The notes under the pieces were generated by a model that saw only the letters and a list, made by a program, of their open reading frames with translations, did no database searches and was not told the origin of the DNA. From the NCBI RefSeq assembly GCF_003478335.1, contig NZ_QUFB01000067.1:1-11213 (forward strand): a stretch of 11,213 nucleotides of DNA. The letters are read 5' to 3'. This DNA is from Clostridium sp. AM49-4BH (GTDB lineage Bacteria; Bacillota; Clostridia; Lachnospirales; Lachnospiraceae). Shown here one piece after another: positions 1 to 5,204 of the stretch. A program made the translations under genes and the position numbers. Numbering within the stretch: the first letter of the stretch is position 1; each line of letters begins with the position of its first letter.

Positions 1-67
1 TCAGTTTCCAGCAGGTATTATTGCTGAAAAAAAGGGATGTAACACTATGGTAAGTTTCACGGAATAA
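1..67 (+). CDS. C-terminal end of an unidentified upstream gene (partial)
   Basis: Frame 2 is open from the window edge to a TAA at 65-67 and gives about 21 residues (QFPAGIIAEKKGCNTMVSFTE). The other two + frames are not a better fit. The tail is convergent with blaR1, and a bidirectional hairpin follows at once, which is what the 3' end of a real gene would show. Too little is present to name a family. It could also be chance open sequence, since 21 codons is short. Confidence 0.4.
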   Translation, partial: QFPAGIIAEKKGCNTMVSFTE

Positions 68-75
68 GGAAAAAT

Positions 76-122
76 AAAGAGATTGGGTAAAGAATTATAA
101 TGTATGTTTATCCAATCTCTTT
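76..122. terminator. Bidirectional terminator between the upstream gene tail and blaR1
   Basis: A 16-bp stem is formed by 76-91 and 107-122 with one G-U pair and a 15-base loop. Read on the - strand it follows the blaR1 stop by about 25 bases and is trailed by a T-rich run (TTTATTTTT). On the + strand it follows the partial upstream gene, but with only a weak T tail. It most likely ends blaIR transcription. Confidence 0.75.
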
Positions 123-147
123 GATAATTAAAAGACATGTGAAATTT

Positions 148-1947
148 TTATTGTCTCCAGATATTCATGTCAGATAAGATAGACATGGTGATTTGTGCTG
201 CACTATTTCCAGTAGCATCACTATTTGCACTGATATTGGTGGCAAAAAAGCAGGTATTATTTGTTGTTTCGATATAACCTACGAACCAACCGTTCACATC
301 TTTGTCATCTATGCGTCCGGTACCGGTTTTCCCGTAAAGTTTCTTATCATTGACAGATGAAAGAAGAATGGAATTCTTTACTGCCTGAAGGTTCTTGGAA
401 TGGAATTCTAAATTGTTGGTTTGTAATTTTTTCAGAAGTTCCACTTGTTCTACAGGAGAAATTTTTAAGGTGGATTCTAGCCAATAGGAAGATAATCCGC
501 CCATTATATTCTTATTTCCATATTCAATTTTGTTTAGATAATTTTGAATACGAGTAAGGGAAAGACGTTCATCTATTGTCTGGAAATACCAGTTAGCAGA
601 GGCTGCCATAGCAGAATCTAGTGTCAGATCAGTATTCCATGCTTCAAAAGGATAGTCTTTTCCATCCCATATAAGTAGGGAGTTTTGTGGTGTAATAATA
701 TTTTCCTCTAATCCCCAAAGTGCATCATATATTTTATAAGTGGAGTCTGGAGATATACGATGGGTGGCATGTTCCATGTCATACACAGTCCAGCTATCAC
801 GATTGGAATTAAATAAAACAAAGCTGCCTTCATAATTCTTAAAGTATGAAGAAAGATCGGTCTGCGTTATATTTTCTGAAGAATAATTCCAGTTATATTG
901 ATCGTTGATAGCAGCATAGGATGAAATAAAAGGAGTAAAACTTATAATTCCAGCAGTAATCAGCATAAAGGCGATAATTCCAATTGCCTTCTTATGAAAA
1001 GAGGGATTTTTATAAGAAGCAATGCTAATGATACGCCGTTTTATCTGTTTGATATTTCCACCAAGACCTGCAGCAAACGGAAAAGGAGAAGAGGAAATCT
1101 TCTCAGCAAAATTAATCAGTGTATTTCCATATTTTTCATAATCGCATTCATCAAGCATTTTTAAAACGGAAGTATCGCAGGCAATCTCTCGATCATTACG
1201 CATTTCTTTTAACGCATACCAGACGATAGGATTAAACCAATATAGTATTGCTGTAAGAAACATTAGATAATTGGCAAGAGAGTCTTTGTGTTTATAATGT
1301 TGTAATTCGTGCAGCAAGATATAGCGCACATCCGTTTTCTGATGATCCGATATCAGATGAATTGGCATATAAATTCTGGTTTTAAAAATGCCTGTAATAA
1401 TAGGTGTTTTTAGGAAAGCAGTGCTATAAATGGGGATATTCCTTGTGATTTTCATCTCGAATAAACATTGTTTATATAGTTTGCATATAGTGGTATTTTG
1501 AAGAGGAAGTGCAGATCTTTTTAAAGAACGCAATTGCAGTGAGGACTTTAGTACCAACACGAGCACTACAAACATACCGGCAATCCATACACATAACAAA
1601 ATGCTTCTGATAATTGTCGGAGTGCTGGAATTTACAGAGATAGTAAATTCGTTCATCCAGTCAGAAGAATTGGAGAGGGTTGCAGGGGAGACTACGGTTT
1701 TATTTTGATCTGTTTGAAATGCCGGTGATATAATTACATGATTGAGCCAGGAAAAAAGGTCAGGAAACTGTTTACTTTGTACTGGGAAAAATGGTGTTAA
1801 AAGCAGAACAAGTAAAAAATACCATAAATTATACTGCATCCGGCTTGTCAGAGTGTTTTTAAAGATCCACTTGGATACTAAAAAAATGCCAATAATAATA
1901 CTGATAACAATATTGCATAATAAAAAATGGGTTATAAATTCATCCAT
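148..1947 (-). CDS. blaR1: BlaR1/MecR1-type beta-lactam sensor and M56 metalloprotease
   Basis: This is a membrane sensor-transducer of 599 residues, close to the usual size of about 585. Four hydrophobic segments are visible near residues 6-25, 40-56, 112-133 and 321-340. The zinc protease motif HELQH is at 213-217 with a downstream REIACD at 253-258. An Arg-Arg pair at 304-305 lies where BlaR1 autoprocessing has been proposed. The extracellular C-terminal sensor is class D beta-lactamase-like: STYK (402-405, acylated Ser402), SAN (450-452), YGN (476-478) and KTGTG (540-544) are all present, so the protein looks functional. In the family, acylation by a beta-lactam activates the protease and leads to loss of BlaI. 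The chosen ATG at 1947 has AGGAGG at a good distance and overlaps the blaI stop by 8 bases, implying coupled translation. A longer in-frame start at 2064 is rejected because it lies deep inside blaI without a ribosome site. Confidence 0.95.
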   Translation of the reverse strand: MDEFITHFLLCNIVISIIIGIFLVSKWIFKNTLTSRMQYNLWYFLLVLLLTPFFPVQSKQFPDLFSWLNHVIISPAFQTDQNKTVVSPATLSNSSDWMNEFTISVNSSTPTIIRSILLCVWIAGMFVVLVLVLKSSLQLRSLKRSALPLQNTTICKLYKQCLFEMKITRNIPIYSTAFLKTPIITGIFKTRIYMPIHLISDHQKTDVRYILLHELQHYKHKDSLANYLMFLTAILYWFNPIVWYALKEMRNDREIACDTSVLKMLDECDYEKYGNTLINFAEKISSSPFPFAAGLGGNIKQIKRRIISIASYKNPSFHKKAIGIIAFMLITAGIISFTPFISSYAAINDQYNWNYSSENITQTDLSSYFKNYEGSFVLFNSNRDSWTVYDMEHATHRISPDSTYKIYDALWGLEENIITPQNSLLIWDGKDYPFEAWNTDLTLDSAMAASANWYFQTIDERLSLTRIQNYLNKIEYGNKNIMGGLSSYWLESTLKISPVEQVELLKKLQTNNLEFHSKNLQAVKNSILLSSVNDKKLYGKTGTGRIDDKDVNGWFVGYIETTNNTCFFATNISANSDATGNSAAQITMSILSDMNIWRQ

Positions 1948-2335
1948 GCGTGGAACCTCCTGTAGGATCTTTTTTGGAAAGAAGAGAGCGTAAATCTTCC
2001 AGTTCTGTTTCGGATAAGTGGTCATTTTCAATATATGTGGATAACATGGCGGTGATATCCCCATGAAAATATCGTTCTAAAAAAGATTTACTTTTTTGAT
2101 CAATATAATCAGATTCTTTCACTAAAGGTGAATAAACGAATACCCGGCTATCTTTTTCGTAGGTCAGAACTCCTTTATTAACAAGGCGTTTGATTAAGGT
2201 TTGTATAGTTTTTGCACTCCATGAAGATGTTGCTAAAAGTTTTTCAGTAATCTCATTTGTGTTAATAGGAGCATACTTCCAAACAATTTTCATCACTTCA
2301 TATTCAGCTTCTGATATTTGTGGTAATGCACTCAT
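1940..2335 (-). CDS. blaI: BlaI/MecI/CopY-family transcriptional repressor
   Basis: This is a 131-residue penicillinase repressor, the usual length. The winged helix covers about residues 5-72 (start SEAEYEVMKIVW, recognition region WSAKTIQTLIKRLVNKG, wing DSRVFVYSP). The C-terminal part (SFLERYF... to LEDLRSLLSKK) matches the dimerisation helices. By alignment with S. aureus BlaI/MecI, where the cleaved bond is Asn101-Phe102, the matching bond here would be near Thr100-Tyr101; this is inference. The start ATG at 2335 follows AGGAGGTG. It is the first gene of the blaI-blaR1 unit and should be autoregulated through the operator just after its promoter. CopY-type copper repressors share the fold, but the adjoining blaR1 settles the role. 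Confidence 0.94.
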   Translation of the reverse strand: MSALPQISEAEYEVMKIVWKYAPINTNEITEKLLATSSWSAKTIQTLIKRLVNKGVLTYEKDSRVFVYSPLVKESDYIDQKSKSFLERYFHGDITAMLSTYIENDHLSETELEDLRSLLSKKDPTGGSTHG

Positions 2336-2353
2336 GTAGACACCTCCTAATTC

Positions 2354-2365
2354 TTACGAGTGTAA
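2354..2365. promoter_or_regulatory. BlaI operator 1 (blaI side)
   Basis: TTACGAGTGTAA fits the dyad TTAC-N4-GTAA and differs by one base from operator 2. It sits just downstream of the predicted blaI start of transcription. The repeated dyad beside a BlaI gene is direct sequence evidence; BlaI binding is inferred. Confidence 0.75.
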
Positions 2366-2377
2366 TATACATATTTT

Positions 2378-2406
2378 ATTATAAAGCCCACTATATACAA
2401 AGTCAA
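2378..2406 (-). promoter_or_regulatory. blaI-blaR1 promoter
   Basis: On the - strand there is TTGACT (2406-2401), a 17-base spacer and a perfect TATAAT (2383-2378). Transcription should begin near 2371, so the operator at 2354-2365 would lie at about +7 to +18 and block escape or elongation when bound by BlaI. Confidence 0.8.
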
Positions 2407-2414
2407 ATAAAAAC

Positions 2415-2443
2415 TTGACTATTTATCTTACGCGTGTAATAAT
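2415..2443 (+). promoter_or_regulatory. Promoter of the divergent 113-residue gene
   Basis: TTGACT (2415-2420) is followed by a weak -10, read as TAATAA (2437-2442, spacer 16) or AATAAT (2438-2443, spacer 17). Predicted start is near 2450, leaving a leader of about 105 bases. Its -35 is 8 bases from the -35 of the oppositely directed blaI promoter. It is overlapped by operators 2 and 3. Confidence 0.6.
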
Positions 2444-2462
2444 TAAAATATTACAAGCGTAA
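2428..2462. promoter_or_regulatory. Paired BlaI operators 2 and 3 (divergent gene side)
   Basis: TTACGCGTGTAA (2428-2439) and TTACAAGCGTAA (2451-2462) face each other as one large inverted repeat, with start-to-start distance 23 bp, about two helical turns. Operator 2 lies in the spacer and edge of the -10 of the + strand promoter, and operator 3 begins at its predicted +1. Binding should shut off the divergent gene. Operator 1 is 74 bp (about seven turns) from operator 2. Confidence 0.75.
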
Positions 2463-2554
2463 GAAATGTGCCTTGTGATTAAAATCCGTTTTTAACTGTG
2501 TGGTGTAACAATTCTAAATATGTAAATACTACATACAAGAATGGAGGCGAAAAT

Positions 2555-2896
2555 ATGGAAAGTGATCAGATATGGAACCAAGTGGCGAAATTTATGCAAC
2601 AATTGCGTGGCGAAAATTTATCGAAAAAATCAATAATTCAGATACCAGGACAGAAAAATGCTAAAAATGAATTGGAAAAGATACAGGCGATTGGAAAAGA
2701 GCGGATGAAGCATATGAAGGAAACCGAACAAAGAATTATTCAGAAATGGATAGAATGCTTGGAAGATAATGCATCACTAGAGGCTCAACAGGCTTATTGT
2801 CAGGGATATATAGATTGTCTGTTCTTATTGTGTGGTATGGGAATTATTGAAAAAGATAGTGTGGCAAATGATATTTTTGAACAGTTGAATAAATAA
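2555..2896 (+). CDS. Unrecognised 113-residue protein, predicted BlaI-regulated
   Basis: I do not recognise the family. The protein is soluble-looking and helical: a charged Lys/Glu-rich middle (about residues 35-70, coiled-coil-like) and a C-terminal stretch AYCQGYIDCLFLLCGMGI with three cysteines and a hydrophobic face that could pack in a helical bundle or touch a membrane. There is no signal peptide and no beta-lactamase motif (no SxxK, no KTG). The start ATG at 2555 is preceded by GGAGG (spacing about 7), so the longer frame from 2498 is not used. It stands divergent from blaI where blaZ or another resistance target usually lies, and shares the operator region, so a role in the response to beta-lactams is inferred from position only. 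A hairpin terminator follows. Confidence 0.8.
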   Translation: MESDQIWNQVAKFMQQLRGENLSKKSIIQIPGQKNAKNELEKIQAIGKERMKHMKETEQRIIQKWIECLEDNASLEAQQAYCQGYIDCLFLLCGMGIIEKDSVANDIFEQLNK

Positions 2897-2901
2897 TAGA
2901 A

Positions 2902-2930
2902 AAGGTTCATTTTATGACAAAACGAACCTT
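2902..2930. terminator. Hairpin between convergent genes
   Basis: Arms 2902-2913 and 2919-2930 form a 12-bp stem with one mismatch around a 5-base loop. It lies between the stops of two convergent genes (2896 and 2948). The T-rich side is on the - strand (TTCTATTATTT), so it probably serves the XRE gene best; the + strand tail is poor. Confidence 0.6.
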
Positions 2931-2947
2931 GAATATTAGAGCAAAAA

Positions 2948-3298
2948 TTAAATATCAGAATTGTCTGTGCGAGTGTCATCGACTGATAGGACAGCTTCTG
3001 CGATTGCGAGGAGAGTTTTAAGCTGTTTCTCATCGCATTGAAGTAGATGTCTTTGTAATTTTTGGTATGTACTGTTGTTCAGGTTTTTATCTGGATAAAT
3101 TACAGTATCAGCAGATAAATTAAAATATTGTATGGTTTTGGCAAAAACCTCAAGGCTGGGAGTATTCTTAAAGCGCTCCAAGTCTTTCAAATATGATAAT
3201 GAAAGATCAAGAATTTCAGCCAATTCAGCTTGTGTGAGTTTTTTATCCATACGGGCATTTTTCATAACAGTGCCAAACTGTTTTGGGTTGAGAGCCAT
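2948..3298 (-). CDS. XRE-family helix-turn-helix regulator (116 residues)
   Basis: This is a small DNA-binding protein. The XRE/Cro-type HTH covers about residues 8-62: FGTVMKNARMDKKLTQAELAEILDLSLSYLKDLERFKN is split here over the classic helices, with LTQAELAEIL as helix 2 and LSLSYLKDLER as the recognition helix. A C-terminal helical tail (about 78-108) may dimerise. ATG at 3298 follows AGGAGGTGG. A perfect 10-bp inverted repeat lies directly upstream, probably its own operator. It could be a regulator of the neighbouring mobile element or a resident gene; the sequence does not decide. Confidence 0.85.
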   Translation of the reverse strand: MALNPKQFGTVMKNARMDKKLTQAELAEILDLSLSYLKDLERFKNTPSLEVFAKTIQYFNLSADTVIYPDKNLNNSTYQKLQRHLLQCDEKQLKTLLAIAEAVLSVDDTRTDNSDI

Positions 3299-3310
3299 AG
3301 AGCCACCTCC

Positions 3311-3337
3311 TATAAGTATGTTATAGCCATACTTATA
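3311..3337. promoter_or_regulatory. Perfect inverted repeat, likely operator of the - strand XRE gene
   Basis: TATAAGTATG (3311-3320) and CATACTTATA (3328-3337) are exact inverted complements around a 7-base spacer. The right end is 13 bases upstream of the XRE start codon and touches its ribosome site. TATAAG and TATAAC within it are possible -10 elements on the - strand (TTTACA lies 15 bases before TATAAC), so a bound repressor would cover the promoter. Autoregulation is inferred. Confidence 0.6.
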
Positions 3338-3590
3338 AACTGTAAAAATGGTAAAAAGATACTTTGTAGATATGGTATGACAGCACTAACGACAGATTGG
3401 AGTAAAAAATGATGGGAAAATGTGATAAACAGTTAAAAAAACACATTTTATTAAATTGGTGCATTGTACTATTTTAGGTATGGTTAAACCGACCTTATTT
3501 GGTGGGATTGGCGGAAAACTGAGAGAAAAGATGAGTAATGGTTATCGAAACTGTAATTATCATCTTTTCTCTTTTTATTTTGTAAAATAT
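3338..3590. other. Intergenic stretch with an orphan terminator-like hairpin
   Basis: Between the divergent XRE genes (start codons at 3298 and 3712) no convincing gene is seen in 3338-3590. An open frame from about 3456 has no good ribosome site and runs through a hairpin. The main item is a perfect 13-bp stem (3522-3534 with 3560-3572) followed by TTTTATTTT on the + strand. It looks like a rho-independent terminator with no gene in front of it, suggesting that the gene it served was lost, or that the leader of a small RNA ends here. Confidence 0.5.
3522..3581 (+). terminator. Terminator-like hairpin without an obvious upstream gene
   Basis: AGAGAAAAGATGA (3522-3534) pairs exactly with TCATCTTTTCTCT (3560-3572) across a 25-base loop, followed by a T-rich tail. 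It would insulate the promoter at 3591 from upstream transcription. Confidence 0.55.
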
Positions 3591-3619
3591 TTGTTGAATA
3601 AAACAAAGAACTTTATAAA
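3591..3619 (+). promoter_or_regulatory. Promoter of the 119-residue XRE gene
   Basis: TTGTTG (3591-3596), a 17-base spacer and TATAAA (3614-3619) predict a start near 3626. That falls at the front edge of the first 41-base repeat, leaving a leader of about 85 bases. Confidence 0.6.
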
Positions 3620-3622
3620 AAA

Positions 3623-3663
3623 TACGCCGATAAATCGTGGAAATACACCGAAATATGTGTTCT
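3623..3663 (+). repeat. 41-base direct repeat, copy 1
   Basis: This shares 36 of 41 bases with 4117-4157, including CCGATAAATCGTGGAA and ACCGAAATATGTGTTCT. Each copy carries two CCGA-led half units 20 bases apart (about two helical turns). This copy lies at the predicted +1 of the XRE promoter, a natural operator position. Confidence 0.75.
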
Positions 3664-3711
3664 ATATCTTTTTCTTATGTCAAGTTATACTTGTCTCAGA
3701 GGAAAAAGGGG

Positions 3712-4071
3712 GTGTCTGCCATTAGTAAATCTGTTAGAAACCAGTATCTTGAATTTTTAGCGGAAACAGGTATGACACGCTACGAATTTTCAAAACGAAG
3801 TGGTATTCCGGAAAGCACATTATGGAGTTTGGGACAGAAGGAAGATTATGATGTGCGGGAAAGCAATATACGAAAAATAGCAAAGGGCATGGGTGTTCCG
3901 GCTTCAGATCTTTTTAATGATAATGAGAATACCATTTGTCTTGAAGATAGGAGTGAGGTTTGGATTATAAAGAATTATAGACGATTATCTGAGAGACAGA
4001 AAGGGCGTATAGAAGGTTACATAAAAGCATTACTAGATGAAACAGGAAGAAATGATTTTCAATCCGAGTAG
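3712..4071 (+). CDS. XRE-family helix-turn-helix regulator (about 119 residues)
   Basis: This is a short regulator with an N-terminal HTH at about residues 6-68: YLEFLAETGMTRYEFSKRSG leads into IPESTLWSLGQ (recognition helix), then IRKIAKGMGVPASDLF, the usual end of an XRE domain. A C-terminal helix (about 88-112, LSERQKGRIEGYIKALLDE) is likely for dimerisation. The start is uncertain: no ATG lies near a ribosome site. GTG at 3712 has AGAGG 9 bases upstream; ATT at 3721 with GGGGGTG 6 bases upstream is possible but rare; the ATG-like start at 3637 lies in the leader repeat. The two 41-base repeats flank the gene, suggesting binding by its product. A clear terminator follows 2 bases after the stop. 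Confidence 0.82.
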   Translation: MSAISKSVRNQYLEFLAETGMTRYEFSKRSGIPESTLWSLGQKEDYDVRESNIRKIAKGMGVPASDLFNDNENTICLEDRSEVWIIKNYRRLSERQKGRIEGYIKALLDETGRNDFQSE

Positions 4072-4073
4072 AG

Positions 4074-4110
4074 GGTATTTTGAAAAATAATCAAAATACC
4101 TTTTTCTTTT
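4074..4110 (+). terminator. Rho-independent terminator of the XRE gene
   Basis: GGTATTTTGA (4074-4083) pairs perfectly with TCAAAATACC (4091-4100) around a 7-base loop, followed by TTTTTCTTTT. It starts just after the TAG at 4069-4071. Confidence 0.85.
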
Positions 4111-4116
4111 GAATGA

Positions 4117-4157
4117 TACACCGATAAATCGTGGAAGATAACCGAAATATGTGTTCT
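4117..4157 (+). repeat. 41-base direct repeat, copy 2
   Basis: The second copy of the element at 3623-3663, offset by 494 bases and differing at 5 positions (one at position 4, four in the middle). It lies just past the XRE terminator. No promoter with good spacing is seen in front of it, unlike copy 1. Confidence 0.75.
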
Positions 4158-4551
4158 TTGCAAGAGTGAAGCAGACATTTATAATTTAGATGTGTCCACA
4201 AGAAAAAATGATTTTCGTGAACACAACGACAATTAAATATGATGATTTCATCGGACATAAGGAACAGTTACGCATTGCGCCGTGCCGCAGATGCGCCAGG
4301 ATCGGTAAGGCTGAATTGATGGAGAGGAAATATACATTTGATCAATCTGCCTGATGTGAGATGCCGGGAGCGATAACATCCATGCAAAAGAGGAATTGTG
4401 GTGATTCCGTGGTTGCGACTGTTCTACGATAATGATACTCCCGTTATGGTCTATAAGAGATGGTGCGAGTCCAGAGTGTGCTGCTGACCACAGTGACCGG
4501 TGATTTCAACTGGAGATTATATATATCAACAAGAGATTATTTAATTAACAC
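4158..4551 (+). pseudogene. Possible decayed coding relic of about 50% GC
   Basis: No intact gene of useful size is present. By hand count 4261-4500 is about 50% GC (120 of 240), well above the AT-rich genes around it. Coding-like peptides occur in successive frames: a 48-codon frame 4208-4354 (contains IKYDDFIGHKEQLRIA), then another frame to 4487 interrupted by TAA at 4374 (contains GIVVIPWLRLFYDNDTPVM), then a third (LLTTVTGDFNW) to about 4551. No ribosome site precedes the first ATG. This pattern fits a frameshifted gene remnant. Two hairpins are also visible: 4192-4224 (GTGT, CAC and GAAAA arms) and 4271-4295 (9 bp with one bulge), so a structured RNA or a recombination or transfer site is an alternative. 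I do not recognise the parent family. Confidence 0.3.
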
Positions 4552-4600
4552 TTGACAAAATACGCATAGCGTATATAATGTTGTTATACGCTAAAAGTAT
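4552..4600 (+). promoter_or_regulatory. Promoter with two operator-like sites for the 71-residue XRE gene
   Basis: Perfect consensus TTGACA (4552-4557), a 16-base spacer and perfect TATAAT (4574-4579). The spacer is filled by the dyad ATACGCATAGCGTAT (4560-4574), and a related 15-mer ATACGCTAAAAGTAT (4586-4600) covers the predicted +1, 26 bases further on; they match at 11 of 15 positions. This is the layout of a self-repressed promoter. Confidence 0.75.
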
Positions 4601-4614
4601 TGGAAGGTGGCAAT

Positions 4615-4830
4615 ATGAAAGGATATGAATTATTAAAAGAAGCTCGTAGATTATCTGGAATGAAGCAGAAGGATATGGCGAAGTATTTTTACATGCCATA
4701 TCGAACTTACCAAGACTGGGAACTTGGAAATAGGGTTATTCCAGAATACATACTTCATTTGGTACTCTATAAGCTTGAAATGGAAAAGATCATTCCATCC
4801 GGTCTTTTAGAAAGCATGGATGAGAAATAG
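4615..4830 (+). CDS. Small XRE-type helix-turn-helix protein (71 residues)
   Basis: Almost the whole protein is one HTH: ELLKEARRLSGMKQKDMAKY, then the recognition region YMPYRTYQDWELGNRVIP, and a short tail of aliphatic and charged residues to the end. The TYQDWE...G.R segment is typical of the compact XRE proteins that sit in front of excisionase and integrase in Firmicute integrative elements. ATG at 4615 is 5 bases after GGAAGGTGG; an in-frame TTG at 4600 overlaps the ribosome site and is not used. The very strong promoter with twin dyads suggests autorepression and control of downstream excisionase. Between its stop and the excisionase start are 150 bases with a palindrome. Confidence 0.85.
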   Translation: MKGYELLKEARRLSGMKQKDMAKYFYMPYRTYQDWELGNRVIPEYILHLVLYKLEMEKIIPSGLLESMDEK

Positions 4831-4858
4831 TCTGTTGTTGATGTATAAGTCAAACAAG

Positions 4859-4875
4859 GAACAAATGATTTGTTC
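4859..4875. promoter_or_regulatory. 17-base perfect palindrome between the XRE and excisionase genes
   Basis: GAACAAATGATTTGTTC has 8-base arms around a single central G. There is no T tract after it, so it is not a terminator. A dimeric regulator or excisionase/integrase binding site is possible. It is found in a leader with no other good promoter sign. Confidence 0.4.
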
Positions 4876-4980
4876 TATGTGACTAACATCGATGCTTGCT
4901 TTTTCATTATCTGGCATTGTTGGCATTATGCAGGAAATAAAGAGCAGATGTTGAATGATGATTTATTACGAGGTGATTTT

Positions 4981-5196
4981 ATGGGAGAAAAGACGAAAGA
5001 AAAACAGGAAGTCAGAATATCTGAAAAATTGTTATTGTCGATTAATGAGGCAAATGCTTTAAGCGGAATTGGATAGAATAAGCTCAGAGAGCTTACACTA
5101 GATCCACGCTGCCCATTTGTTTTATTTGTTGGTAGAAAGCGTTTGATAAAAAGGAAAGCTTTTGAAGCCTTCATTGACAAGGAACTGGAGATATAG
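4981..5196 (+). pseudogene. xis: Tn916 Xis-like excisionase interrupted by an amber codon
   Basis: Read through, this is a 71-codon excisionase of normal length: charged N-terminus, winged-helix start KLLLSINEANALSGIG (16-31), then NKLRELTLDPRCPF and the end VGRKRLIKRKAFEAFIDKEL. Codon 32 (TAG, 5074-5076) cuts it in the middle of the DNA-binding helix-turn. Tn916 Xis as I recall it has Glu at this point (GENKLR), so one change from GAG (or a CAG/AAG codon) explains it. The frame is otherwise open for 39 codons after the stop, so the change looks recent. GAGGTGA precedes ATG at 4981. The 31-residue product cannot form the domain; loss of excision is inferred unless the amber is read through or excisionase is supplied elsewhere. 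Confidence 0.85.
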
Positions 5197-5204
5197 CTAC
5201 CGGG

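Noticed and set aside
148..1947. A complete class D beta-lactamase in the C-terminal part of the - strand gene
   Set aside because: The STYK and KTGTG motifs belong to the sensor domain of BlaR1, which is fused behind the M56 protease and four membrane segments.
1948..2064. Extended N-terminus for BlaR1 from an in-frame ATG at 2064
   Set aside because: The extra 39 residues lie inside blaI, have no ribosome site and are absent from the family; AGGAGG precedes the ATG at 1947.
3456..3725. Open frame of 89 codons on +
   Set aside because: It runs through a terminator-like hairpin, the promoter at 3591 and the repeat, overlaps the XRE gene start, and has no good ribosome site.
3623..4157. CRISPR array
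   Set aside because: There are only two repeat copies 494 bases apart with a gene between, no regular spacers and no cas genes.
4420..4530. Group II intron or other catalytic RNA suggested by GTGCGAGTCC-like bases
   Set aside because: No domain V hairpin or reverse transcriptase is nearby, and the match to intron ends is only impressionistic.
4870..4980. Upstream extension of the excisionase frame to 4870
   Set aside because: The extra residues are hydrophobic and unlike any excisionase; GAGGTGA is correctly placed for the ATG at 4981.
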